A stretch of 64,000 nucleotides of DNA from Actinomycetales bacterium (GTDB lineage: Bacteria > Actinomycetota > Actinomycetes > Actinomycetales > Dermatophilaceae): positions 310,001 to 374,000 of the forward strand of contig JADJTP010000002.1 of NCBI GenBank assembly GCA_016711095.1. The letters run 5' to 3'. A program made the position numbers and the translations under genes. Below the pieces are notes generated by a model. That model was not told where the DNA came from, searched no databases, and saw nothing but the letters and a program-made list of their open reading frames with translations. Below are positions 34,386 to 43,063 of this stretch, piece after piece. Positions within the stretch are counted from its first letter, which is position 1. The number at the start of each line of letters is the position of its first letter.

Positions 34386-37373
34386 GTGGCCAAAGTCCGT
34401 GTGAGCGCGCTCGCCAAAGAGCTCGGCACCGACAGCAAGACCCTGCTCGCCCAGCTCAATGCGATGGGTGAGTACGTAAAGTCGGCATCGTCGACGATCG
34501 AGACGCCCGTCGTCCGCAAGGTGACCGAGCACTTCGAGAAGATCGCCGTAGTGTCCGCCCCGCCCGCAGCCGCGCCAGCCCCGGCTGCAGCGGCGCCCGC
34601 AGCTGCGCCGGCTGCACCTGCGCCGGCCGCGGCCCCTGCCACGCCCGCACCCGCAGCACCGCCGGTCTCCGCGCCGGTGGCACCGCCGGTCTCCGCGCCG
34701 GCAGCACCGTTCTCCTCGTCACCGGCACCAACGGCTCCGGCAGCGCCGGGCGCGCCGGCACCGTCAGCGCCGTTCACCTCGGCACCGGCCCCAGTCGCTC
34801 CCGCAGCGGCGAGCGCGTCGGCACCGTCAGCTCCCGCCGCCGTGGCCCCGTCCGCCCCGGCAGCCGCTGCAGCCCCCGCAGCCCCGGTGGCCCCCATTCG
34901 TCAGCCGGGCTCCGCAGCCCCCGGCGGAGCCACGCCGGGACCGCGCCCGGCCGCCCCGGCGCCCGCCACGAGTCCTGGCGCTCCGGGCGCTCCGGCTGCT
35001 CGCACCGGCGCCCCGCGTCCCGGTGCGCCCCGCCCCGGCAACAACCCGTTCGCCCCGAGCCAGGGAATGGGTCGGCCTCCCCGTGAGGGTGGCCCGTCGC
35101 GCCCGGGCAACAACCCGTTCGCCCCCAACCAAGGGATGCCCCGGCCGCAGGCCAGGCCCGGCGCTGCCGGTCCGGCCGGCCCCCGGCCCGCCGCTGCCGG
35201 CCCTGCCGGTCCCCGTCCGGGTGGACCTCGCCCCAACCCGGGCATGATGCCTGACCGCGCGACCGTCGGTCGCCCCGGCGCCCGCCCGGCGCCCGGCGGT
35301 GCTCGCCCCGGTGGCGCGGGCCGACCTGGTGGCGGAGGTTTCGGTGGTCGCCCCGGTGGCGGTGCCGGTGCCGGTGGCCCAGGCGGCCCCGGCGGTGGGG
35401 GCGGTGGCTTCGGCGGTCGTCCGGGTGCGCCCGGCCGGGGTGGCACCCAGGGTGCCTTCGGCCGGGGTGGTGGACGCCCTGTCCGCGGCCGCAAGTCCAA
35501 GCGCGCGAAGCGCCAGGAATTCGAGCAGATGCAGGCACCGACGATCGGTGGCGTGAGCGTCCCCCGCGGGGACGGCGTGACGGTCGTGCGGGTGCGTCGC
35601 GGGTCGTCGCTGACCGACTTCGCCGACCGGATCAATGCCAACCCGGCGTCGCTTGTCACGGTGCTCTTCCACCTGGGCGAGATGGCCACAGCGACGCAGT
35701 CGCTCGACGAAGACACCTTCAAACTCCTGGGCGCCGAGCTCGGGTACGTCGTTGAGGTCGTGTCGCCGGAGGACGAGGAGAAGGAGCTCTTCGCGTCCTT
35801 CAACATCGACCTTGACTACGAAGAAGAAGACGAGAGCCACCTGGCGGCTCGTCCGCCCGTCGTCACGGTCATGGGCCACGTCGACCACGGTAAGACGAGG
35901 TTGCTCGACGCCCTTCGCTCGGCCAACGTCATCGCGACGGAGGCCGGTGGGATCACCCAGCACATCGGTGCCTACCAGATCGTCACCCAGCACGAAGGCA
36001 TCGACCGCCCGATCACCTTCATCGACACCCCGGGCCACGAAGCCTTCACGGCGATGCGGGCCCGAGGCGCCAAGGTCACCGACATCGCGATCCTCGTGGT
36101 GGCGGCCGACGACGGTGTCATGCCCCAGACGATCGAGGCGCTCAACCACGCGCAGGCGGCCGACGTGCCGATCGTCGTGGCGATCAACAAGATCGACAAG
36201 GAGGGGGCCAACCCCGACAAGATCCGCCAGCAGCTCACCGAATACAACCTCGTCGCCGAGGAATACGGTGGCGACACGATGTTCGTCGAGGTCTCGGCCC
36301 GCGAGAAGATCAACATCGATGGCCTGCTCGAAGCCGTGCTGCTCACCGCCGATGCCGCACTGGACCTGCGGGCCAACCCCGACACCGACGCGCGCGGAGT
36401 GGCGATCGAAGCCAACCTCGACCGTGGCCGTGGCGCCACGGCGACCGTGCTGGTCCAGCAAGGCACGTTGCGTGTCGGCGACGCCATCGTCACCGGGTCG
36501 GCCCACGGCCGGGTCCGTGCCTTGCTCGACGAGCACGGCAAGAATCTCGATGTGGCAACCCCGTCACGACCGGTCCAGGTGCTCGGGCTTTCGTCCGTCC
36601 CGCGGGCCGGCGACACCTTCGTCGTTGCTCCCGACGACCGCACTGCGCGGCAGATCGCTGAGCGTCGAGAAGCGGCCGATCGCCAGGCGAGCTTGGCAAA
36701 GGCCCGCAAGCGGATCAGCCTCGAGGACCTCAACGAGGCCCTCGCCGCAGGCAAGGTCGAAACCCTCAACCTCATCCTCAAGGGCGACGTGTCCGGCTCG
36801 GTGGAGGCTCTCGAAGACGCCCTGCTGCAGATCGACGTCGGCGCCGAGGTGGACTTGCGGATCATCGACCGTGGCGTCGGGGCGATCACGCTCAACAACA
36901 TCAACCTGGCGATGGCCTCCAACGCGGTGATCATCGGCTTCAACGTCCGCGCCGAAGGCCAGAACGCCGAGGTCGCCGACCGCGAGGGTGTGGAGATCCG
37001 CTACTACACGGTCATCTACCAGGCGATCGACGAGGTCCAGGCCGCCCTGAAGGGGATGCTCAAGCCCGAATACGAAGAGATCTCGCTCGGCACCGCCGAG
37101 ATCCGCGAGATCTTCCGGTCGAGCAAGTTCGGCAACATTGCCGGCTCGCTGGTCCGCTCGGGCGAGATCCGCCGTGGAGCCAGGGCCCGGATCACCCGCA
37201 ACGGTGTGGTCGTGGGTCAGAACATCGAGATCGCCGGCCTGCGCCGCTTCAAGGACGATGTCACCGAGGTCCGCGACGGCTACGAGTGCGGCATCAACCT
37301 CGGGTCGTTCAACGACCTGCAGATCGAGGACGTCATCGAGACCTACGAGATGCGGATGAAGCCCCGCGAGTAG
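34386..37373 (+). CDS. infB: Translation initiation factor IF-2
   Basis: GTPase that brings initiator tRNA to the 30S subunit. 995 residues. The N-terminal ~370 residues are a low-complexity linker: Ala/Pro-rich (about 55-230), then Gly/Arg/Pro-rich (about 230-370). The core begins at the IF2_N segment SLTDFADRIN; G1 GHVDHGKT is near 497, then DTPGHEAF and NKIDK. The C2 domain is at the end. GTG start preceded by ACAGGAGA. No octamer copy lies in this 3-kb gene. Confidence 0.97.
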   Translation: MAKVRVSALAKELGTDSKTLLAQLNAMGEYVKSASSTIETPVVRKVTEHFEKIAVVSAPPAAAPAPAAAAPAAAPAAPAPAAAPATPAPAAPPVSAPVAPPVSAPAAPFSSSPAPTAPAAPGAPAPSAPFTSAPAPVAPAAASASAPSAPAAVAPSAPAAAAAPAAPVAPIRQPGSAAPGGATPGPRPAAPAPATSPGAPGAPAARTGAPRPGAPRPGNNPFAPSQGMGRPPREGGPSRPGNNPFAPNQGMPRPQARPGAAGPAGPRPAAAGPAGPRPGGPRPNPGMMPDRATVGRPGARPAPGGARPGGAGRPGGGGFGGRPGGGAGAGGPGGPGGGGGGFGGRPGAPGRGGTQGAFGRGGGRPVRGRKSKRAKRQEFEQMQAPTIGGVSVPRGDGVTVVRVRRGSSLTDFADRINANPASLVTVLFHLGEMATATQSLDEDTFKLLGAELGYVVEVVSPEDEEKELFASFNIDLDYEEEDESHLAARPPVVTVMGHVDHGKTRLLDALRSANVIATEAGGITQHIGAYQIVTQHEGIDRPITFIDTPGHEAFTAMRARGAKVTDIAILVVAADDGVMPQTIEALNHAQAADVPIVVAINKIDKEGANPDKIRQQLTEYNLVAEEYGGDTMFVEVSAREKINIDGLLEAVLLTADAALDLRANPDTDARGVAIEANLDRGRGATATVLVQQGTLRVGDAIVTGSAHGRVRALLDEHGKNLDVATPSRPVQVLGLSSVPRAGDTFVVAPDDRTARQIAERREAADRQASLAKARKRISLEDLNEALAAGKVETLNLILKGDVSGSVEALEDALLQIDVGAEVDLRIIDRGVGAITLNNINLAMASNAVIIGFNVRAEGQNAEVADREGVEIRYYTVIYQAIDEVQAALKGMLKPEYEEISLGTAEIREIFRSSKFGNIAGSLVRSGEIRRGARARITRNGVVVGQNIEIAGLRRFKDDVTEVRDGYECGINLGSFNDLQIEDVIETYEMRMKPRE

Positions 37374-37424
37374 TTGGGCCCGACCGCTTCCACCCGAACA
37401 CGCCGACACGAAAGGCGCTGACCC

Positions 37425-37925
37425 ATGGCTGACGCCGCGCGCGCCCGCAAGATCGCGGAGCGGATCAAGGCGATCGTCGCCGAGCAGCTTGAATACCGCG
37501 TCAGAGACGAGCGACTCGGTTTCGTCACCGTGACCGACGTCCGAGTCACGGGCGACCTCCAGCACGCGACCGTCTTCTACACCGTGCTCGGCTCCGACGA
37601 TGAGCGGGCGGCGACCGCCAAGGCCTTGGAATCGGCCAAGGGCAAGATCCGCTCGTCGCTCGGCCAGCTCGGCATCCGGCTCACCCCCAGTGTCGAGTTC
37701 ATCGCGGACGCACTCCCGGAGGGAGCCGCCCACCTGGAAGAGGTGATCCAGGCGACCAAGGCGCGCGACGCCGAGCTGGCCCGGGTCGCCCAGGGGGCGG
37801 CATACGCAGGCGACGCCGACCCTTATCGCAAGCCCGCTGACGGTGAGGCCGGCGCGAGTGACGATGCCGGGGAGCGTCCGGTCGGACAACCGGCTCAGGA
37901 CACCGAGCCCTCCACGCCCGCGTGA
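37425..37925 (+). CDS. rbfA: Ribosome-binding factor A
   Basis: 30S maturation factor with a KH-like fold, 166 residues. RDERLGFVTVTDVRVTGDLQHATVFYTV is the family core, of which positions 30-58 are diagnostic. The C-terminal ~45 residues are an acidic/Pro-rich tail. ATG with GAAAGGCG upstream. The stop overlaps the truB start (GTGA). Confidence 0.95.
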   Translation: MADAARARKIAERIKAIVAEQLEYRVRDERLGFVTVTDVRVTGDLQHATVFYTVLGSDDERAATAKALESAKGKIRSSLGQLGIRLTPSVEFIADALPEGAAHLEEVIQATKARDAELARVAQGAAYAGDADPYRKPADGEAGASDDAGERPVGQPAQDTEPSTPA

Positions 37926-38842
37926 TCGACGCGTCGGCCGGAGGGCTGCTTGTCGTTGACAAGCCGCCCGGCTGGACGAGTCACGACGTCGTGGCCCGGA
38001 TCCGCCGACTGGCCGGCACCCGCCGCGTCGGACATGCCGGCACCCTCGACCCGATGGCCACCGGCGTGCTGGTCATCGGCATCGGCAAGGGCACGAAACT
38101 GCTCACCTTTCTCGTCGGGTGCGACAAGGCGTATGCCGCGACCGTTCGGCTGGGGCAGGCGACGGTGACCGATGACGCCGAAGGCGAGGTGACCGAGACC
38201 GGCGACGTGGGCTCGGTGACCGACGCGCAGATCGCTGCCGCCGTCGCCACCCTTACCGGCGAGATCGACCAGATCCCCTCGTCGGTCAGCGCCATCAAGG
38301 TCGCCGGGGTGCGCTCCTATGCCCGGGTGCGGGGCGGGGAGCAGGTTGAGCTCGCTGCGCGCCGGGTGCGCGTGTCGCATCTGGACGTGCTGGCGATCCG
38401 GCCGGCCGACGCGGACGGTCACCCGGTGCTCGACCTCGACATCGTCGTCGAGGTCTCCTCAGGCACCTATGTCCGCGCCCTGGCCCGTGACCTGGGCGAC
38501 GCGCTCGGGGCCGGCGGCCACCTCACCGCCCTGCGGCGCACCCGAGTGGGACCCTTCGAGATCGCCCAAGCGCACGACCTGGCCGACTTAGCCACTACCG
38601 TGCAGCGCGGGGATGTCCTGCCCATCACGCCGCTCGCCGCCGCTGCCCGGGCGGCACTACCGGTCCGCGAACTGACCGACGAGCAGGCCCGGGCGACGGC
38701 ATACGGGCAGCCGGTGATCTCCGACGGACCGCGACAGGGCGCCGTCGCGGCCTTCGCCCCGGATGGCTCCCTTGTGGCTGTCCTTGACCAGAGCGCAGCG
38801 CGAGCGCGGACGCGCGTCGTGTTCGCGTCGGCAGCCTCCTAG
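37922..38842 (+). CDS. truB: tRNA pseudouridine-55 synthase
   Basis: Makes pseudouridine at position 55 of tRNAs. 306 residues. The catalytic Asp is in GHAGTLDPMATGVL (about 38), with KPPGWTSHDVV at the N-terminus and SGTYVRALARDLG further on. The stop TAG forms part of the -10 element of ribF. Confidence 0.95.
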   Translation: MIDASAGGLLVVDKPPGWTSHDVVARIRRLAGTRRVGHAGTLDPMATGVLVIGIGKGTKLLTFLVGCDKAYAATVRLGQATVTDDAEGEVTETGDVGSVTDAQIAAAVATLTGEIDQIPSSVSAIKVAGVRSYARVRGGEQVELAARRVRVSHLDVLAIRPADADGHPVLDLDIVVEVSSGTYVRALARDLGDALGAGGHLTALRRTRVGPFEIAQAHDLADLATTVQRGDVLPITPLAAAARAALPVRELTDEQARATAYGQPVISDGPRQGAVAAFAPDGSLVAVLDQSAARARTRVVFASAAS

Positions 38843-38845
38843 AGT
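38840..38845 (+). promoter_or_regulatory. -10 element, leaderless ribF
   Basis: TAGAGT, starting with the truB stop codon, lies 7 nt before the GTG at 38853. Confidence 0.5.
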
Positions 38846-38852
38846 GTCTTCC

Positions 38853-39797
38853 GTGCACGTTTGGAACAGTCTCGACGCGGTGCCGGTGGGCATCGGTCCA
38901 ACGGTGGTCACCCTCGGCAATTTCGACGGGGTTCACCAGGGGCACCGCGCTGTGTTGCGGTCGGTCGCCGAAGAGGCGGACCTGCGGGGATTGACCTCGG
39001 TCGCGGTGACCTTCCACCCACATCCGATCGCGGTGCTCTATCCCGACAAAGCCCCCGCTGAGCTCACGTCACTCGCCCAGCGCCTCGATCTGCTCGCGGA
39101 CACCGGCTTGGGGGCGGTGCTCGTGCTCGAGTTCACCCGTGCCTTCGCAGCGCAGACCCCCCGGGAGTTCGTCGAGTCGGTTTTCGTCGGTGCGCTGGGA
39201 GCCCAGGTGGTCGTCGTCGGAGCCGATACTCGCTTCGGCGTGCGCAACTCGGGCAATGTCGAGACCCTCAGGACGCTTGGCGTCGACCTCGGCTTTGACG
39301 TCGTGGCCGTCGACGACATCGGCCATAACGGTCGCTGGTCCTCGACCCGCGTGCGGTCCCTCATGGCCGACGGTGACGTCCTCGCGGCGAGCGAGTTGCT
39401 CGGGCGGCGCCCGCGCGTCGATGGCATCGTCGTCCACGGCGACCACCGCGGACGCGAGCTCGGTTTTCCGACTGCCAACCTCGGCGAACCGATCGAGGGG
39501 CTCGTCCCCGGTGACGGCGTGTATGCCGGGTGGCTCACTCGGCTCTCCCTGCCGGTCGACGCCCCCGACCGTCGACTGCCCGCCGCGATCTCGATCGGCA
39601 CCAATCCGACCTTCGACGGAACGTCTCGCCGGGTCGAGGGATATGTGCTGGACCGGACCGACCTCGAGCTCTACGGCGAACGCATCTCCTATTCCTTCGT
39701 CCGCAGGCTGCGGCCCACCGTGCGTTTCGACGGGATCGAACCGCTCGTGGAACAGATGCATGCCGACGTTCGCCGCTGCCGGGACGAGTTGGCATGA
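38853..39797 (+). CDS. ribF: Bifunctional riboflavin kinase / FAD synthetase
   Basis: Converts riboflavin to FMN and FAD. 314 residues. The N-terminal adenylyltransferase domain has TLGNFDGVHQGHRAVL and the C-terminal kinase has GRELGFPTANL. Start is GTG 38853 (VHVWNSLDAV), supported by a -10 element 7 nt upstream. The stop overlaps the next ATG (ATGA). Confidence 0.95.
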   Translation: MHVWNSLDAVPVGIGPTVVTLGNFDGVHQGHRAVLRSVAEEADLRGLTSVAVTFHPHPIAVLYPDKAPAELTSLAQRLDLLADTGLGAVLVLEFTRAFAAQTPREFVESVFVGALGAQVVVVGADTRFGVRNSGNVETLRTLGVDLGFDVVAVDDIGHNGRWSSTRVRSLMADGDVLAASELLGRRPRVDGIVVHGDHRGRELGFPTANLGEPIEGLVPGDGVYAGWLTRLSLPVDAPDRRLPAAISIGTNPTFDGTSRRVEGYVLDRTDLELYGERISYSFVRRLRPTVRFDGIEPLVEQMHADVRRCRDELA

Positions 39798-40309
39798 GCC
39801 GGTTCAGCAAGCTGACCCGGCCCGCCTTCAGGCTGCCGACGTGGCAGGACCTGCTCGCGCGTCCGGAGGGGCTGCGCCGGGCGTTGAACGTGTGGCCGCC
39901 CTACCGCTTCGCCGGGGTCCGGGTGCTGGAGATGGCTCCTGACTACTCTCGGGCCGTCGTCTCGCTCAAGCTCACGCCGCTCAATCGCAACTACGTCGGC
40001 ACGCAGTTCGGCGGGTCGCTCTTTGCGATGGCCGACCCGTTCTGGATGCTCCTGGTCATGAACCAACTGGGCCGCGACTACGTCGTCTGGGACCAGCGGG
40101 GCGAGATCGACTTCGTTCGGCCGGGCACGACAGAGGTGCGCACCGAGTTCGTCGTCGAGCCGTCCGTGATCGAGGAGATCCGCGCCGCCGCAGCGGGCGG
40201 GGCGAAGGTGCTTCGTTGGTTCGACAACGACATTCTCGACACGAAGGGCGAGGTAGTCGCGAGGGTGCGCCGCCAGCTCTACGTCCGGCGCCGACCGCCG
40301 CGCCCGTGA
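39794..40309 (+). CDS. DUF4442 hot-dog fold protein (thioesterase-like)
   Basis: 171 residues with the YVGTQFGGSLFAMADPFWM block and the ending RVRRQLYVRRR. DUF4442 proteins have the hot-dog fold of acyl-CoA thioesterases; substrate unknown. Coupled to ribF through ATGA and followed by a hairpin. Confidence 0.8.
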   Translation: MSRFSKLTRPAFRLPTWQDLLARPEGLRRALNVWPPYRFAGVRVLEMAPDYSRAVVSLKLTPLNRNYVGTQFGGSLFAMADPFWMLLVMNQLGRDYVVWDQRGEIDFVRPGTTEVRTEFVVEPSVIEEIRAAAAGGAKVLRWFDNDILDTKGEVVARVRRQLYVRRRPPRP

Positions 40310-40517
40310 TGCTCACGGCTCGGTTCCGGGGATGCCGGGGAGCCGAGCGCAAACGGGAGCCATTTTCGGATGTGCAGCGAAGGTCACCAGCGTGGGGCCT
40401 CCCCTAGAGGGGGTCTCACGGCATACGGTGTGATCAGCATGAGCGGGGCGAGGGACGGACTACCAGTGGGTAGGTTTCCGGGCAGCCGCAGCCCCCATAG
40501 ACGAAGGAGTCGAGCCC
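40310..40517. other. Intergenic region before the acyl-CoA synthetase gene
   Basis: Besides the hairpin at 40318-40348, it has a second small hairpin (CCCC/GGGG near 40400) and an octamer copy at 40419-40426. No gene seen. Confidence 0.4.
40318..40348 (+). terminator. Hairpin terminator after the ribF-DUF4442 pair
   Basis: A 10-bp stem GCTCGGTTCC / GGAGCCGAGC (one G-T pair) with an 11-nt loop, 8 nt after the stop. No U-tract. Confidence 0.55.
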
Positions 40518-42383
40518 GTGCCCATGAAGTCCGCCGTGGACGAGCGCGTCAATCACGACATTTTAGAGGGCCGCGCGCCAAGCGTCGCTGCACTCTTCCG
40601 CGACCGGGTTTCCCGGTCCGGTAACCGCGAAGCATTCCAATTCTTCCGCGATGGGCATCTCGAGCATGTGACCTGGAGCGAAGCCCGCGATCGGGTCTAT
40701 GACCTGGCAGCGGGTCTGATGGACCTCGGTCTGATGATCGAGGACCGCGTCGCCATCGCCTCGACGACTCGCTATGAGTGGGCACTGGCCGATCTGGCGA
40801 TCATGTGCGCCGGTGGCGCGACAACGACGGTCTATCCCACGACCATCGCCGAGGACGTCGCCTTCATCATCTCCGACTCGGGGTCCCGCTTCGTCTTCGC
40901 TGAGGACGACGGCCAGGTCGAGAAGCTGCGCACCCACCGAGGCGAGTTGCACGACATCGCCAAGGTGATCACCTTCACCGGCGAAGCCCACGAGGGCGAC
41001 GAGGAGGGTGACGACTGGGTCATGTCCATGGACGAGCTCGAAGCCCACGGACGGGCGGTGCGACAAGCGCGTCCGACGTTGGTCGACGAGCGGATCGACC
41101 TCATCGCTCCCGACCACCTTGCTGTGATCATCTACACCTCGGGCACCACGGGTCGGCCGAAGGGCGCCGAGCTCACCCATGACGCCATCGTCTACGAGGC
41201 CGCTGCGGTCCACTCCATCAACATCCTTGACCAGAACGACCTGCAGTTCCTCTGGCTGCCGCTGTCGCACGTCTTCGGCAAGATCCTGCTGGCGCTGCCT
41301 CTTCAGATCGGCTTCCCGACGGCCATCGACGGAAAGATCGACAAGATCGTCGACAACCTCGCGGTGATCAAGCCGACGTTCATGGGTGCGGCTCCCCGCA
41401 TCTTCGAGAAGGCATATGGCCGGATCGCGATGATGGTCGAAGGTGAGACCGGCATCAAGAAGCAGTTGATGACCTGGGCTCTGGGGGTCGGCAAGCAGGT
41501 CGTGGAGGCCAAGGCTCAGGGCAACAACCCGTCGGCCCTGCTCATGCTTCAGCACGGAATCGCCGACAAACTCGTGCTGTCGAAGATCCGCGAGCGGTTC
41601 GGTGGGCGGGTGCGGTTCTTCATCTCCGGCTCCGCGGCGCTCAACCCCGATGTGGCCCGTTGGTTCGGTTCGGTCGGGCTGATCATCCTCGAGGGCTACG
41701 GCCTGACCGAGACGTCCGCCGCCACCTGCGTCAACCGGCCGTCACTCGGCGGCTACAACTACGGCACGGTCGGCTGGGCGGTGCCGACGACCGACGTCAA
41801 GATCGCAGCGGACGGCGAGATCCTCATCAAGGGTCCGGGTGTCATGCGCGGCTACCGCAACCGCCCTGACGCCAACGCCGAGGTGTTCGACGAGGACGGC
41901 TACTTCCGTTCCGGCGACATCGGCGAGATCGACGCCAACGGGTTCGTCAAGATCACCGACCGCAAGAAGGACCTCTTCAAGACCTCCGGCGGCAAGTACA
42001 TCGCCCCCTCGCAGATCGAGTCGGCCTTCAAGGGCGTGTGTCCCTATGTGTCGCAGATGCTCGTCTTCGGGGAAAGTCGCAACTACGCGACGGCATTGTT
42101 CACGCTGGACCCCGACGCCATCTCGAGCTGGGCGGCAAACAACCGGATGGCCGGCAAGTCCTTCGCCGAGATCACCCAGAGCGAAGAGGTCCGGGACATG
42201 ATGCAGGGCTACGTCGACCAGCTCAACCAGGGCCTCAACCGCTGGGAGACGATCAAGCGCTTCGTCATCCTCGACCGCGACTTCACCGTCGACGAGGGCG
42301 AGCTGACCCCGAGCCTCAAGCTCAAGCGCAAGGTCGTGTCCGAGAAGTACAAGTCCGAGCTCGAGGGGCTCTACAACACCTGA
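40518..42383 (+). CDS. Long-chain fatty acid-CoA ligase (FadD15-like)
   Basis: Activates fatty acids to acyl-CoA via acyl-adenylate. 621 residues. AMP-binding motif YTSGTTGRPKGAELTH (about 203-218), EGYGLTETSA, YFRSGDIGEID and DRKKDLFKTSGGKYIAPSQIE are in the right order. GTG at 40518 (or ATG at 40524) with GAAGGAG upstream. Monocistronic and closed by a hairpin shared with pcm. Confidence 0.93.
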   Translation: MPMKSAVDERVNHDILEGRAPSVAALFRDRVSRSGNREAFQFFRDGHLEHVTWSEARDRVYDLAAGLMDLGLMIEDRVAIASTTRYEWALADLAIMCAGGATTTVYPTTIAEDVAFIISDSGSRFVFAEDDGQVEKLRTHRGELHDIAKVITFTGEAHEGDEEGDDWVMSMDELEAHGRAVRQARPTLVDERIDLIAPDHLAVIIYTSGTTGRPKGAELTHDAIVYEAAAVHSINILDQNDLQFLWLPLSHVFGKILLALPLQIGFPTAIDGKIDKIVDNLAVIKPTFMGAAPRIFEKAYGRIAMMVEGETGIKKQLMTWALGVGKQVVEAKAQGNNPSALLMLQHGIADKLVLSKIRERFGGRVRFFISGSAALNPDVARWFGSVGLIILEGYGLTETSAATCVNRPSLGGYNYGTVGWAVPTTDVKIAADGEILIKGPGVMRGYRNRPDANAEVFDEDGYFRSGDIGEIDANGFVKITDRKKDLFKTSGGKYIAPSQIESAFKGVCPYVSQMLVFGESRNYATALFTLDPDAISSWAANNRMAGKSFAEITQSEEVRDMMQGYVDQLNQGLNRWETIKRFVILDRDFTVDEGELTPSLKLKRKVVSEKYKSELEGLYNT

Positions 42384-42391
42384 GCACCACT

Positions 42392-42409
42392 GCTGACCCG
42401 AGGGTCAGC
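42392..42409. terminator. Bidirectional hairpin between the acyl-CoA ligase and pcm genes
   Basis: GCTGACCC, GA, GGGTCAGC: perfect 8-bp stem just after two convergent stop codons. Confidence 0.65.
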
Positions 42410-43010
42410 CACCGACGAGGGGCACGAACAGATACCGGCCTAGCCGCTGTTCGTGCCCCTGGCCGTCGAAACGACAGAGCTCGCCGGCGACCGGGACGAC
42501 GAGCACGCCGGTGGGCGCCAGTTGGCCGATGAGCTCGTCAGGGACGCGCCTGGCCATCGCCGACACCAGGATCCGATCGAAGGGCCCGGAAGCCGCAGCA
42601 CCCAACCGCTCCGGGTCGGCGGGACGGATCCGGGCCCACGGCAGACCCGCTTCCTCGAGCACCGCCTGACCGGCGAGGACCAGCTCTGGCACCCGCTCGA
42701 CTCCCACCACGCTTCCCGTCGGCCCGACAAGGTCGGCGAGCACAACGGTCGTCCAGGCCGACCCGGAGCCGACGTCGAGCACCCGATCACCGAGCCTGGC
42801 CTCCAACGCGATCAGCATGGTGCGAACCGTCGTCGGCTGAGAGTTGGTCTGCCCGTGGCCGATGGGCAGGGCCCGGTCGAGGGCGGCATACGGGCGTTGG
42901 GCCCGGGGTAGGTGCCGCGCGCGGGGCCACCGGGCCATCGCGGCGTCCACCCGGTCCGCCACCGACGGCACGGGGGGGACCGGCCGGGTGCGGCCGCTGT
43001 CGGGGTCCAC
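42405..43010 (-). CDS. pcm: Protein-L-isoaspartate O-methyltransferase
   Basis: Methylates damaged isoaspartyl residues for repair. 201 residues. SAM motif LDVGSGSAWTTVVLADLVG, the start of the fold QTNSQPTTVRTML, and FDRILVSAMA follow the family pattern, though the N-terminus is rich in Arg/Ala. GTG start at 43010 is supported by GATAAT 6 nt upstream. Confidence 0.85.
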   Translation of the reverse strand: MDPDSGRTRPVPPVPSVADRVDAAMARWPRARHLPRAQRPYAALDRALPIGHGQTNSQPTTVRTMLIALEARLGDRVLDVGSGSAWTTVVLADLVGPTGSVVGVERVPELVLAGQAVLEEAGLPWARIRPADPERLGAAASGPFDRILVSAMARRVPDELIGQLAPTGVLVVPVAGELCRFDGQGHEQRLGRYLFVPLVGG

Positions 43011-43016
43011 CCGACC

Positions 43017-43022
43017 ATTATC
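43017..43022 (-). promoter_or_regulatory. -10 element, leaderless pcm
   Basis: GATAAT on the minus strand lies 6 nt before the GTG at 43010. The divergent radical SAM gene has its own -10 at 43052-43057. Confidence 0.5.
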
Positions 43023-43051
43023 GACGGCAGAGGCCTGCAGCGGTCGGCCGG

Positions 43052-43057
43052 TAGACT
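43052..43057 (+). promoter_or_regulatory. -10 element, leaderless radical SAM gene
   Basis: TAGACT lies 6 nt before the ATG at 43064. Confidence 0.5.
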
Positions 43058-43063
43058 CGACGG

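Noticed and set aside
34827..36536. Long minus-strand frame opposite infB, rich in Gly/Arg/Thr
   Set aside because: Mirror of the Ala/Pro/Gly-rich IF-2 linker; no domain, no start signal.
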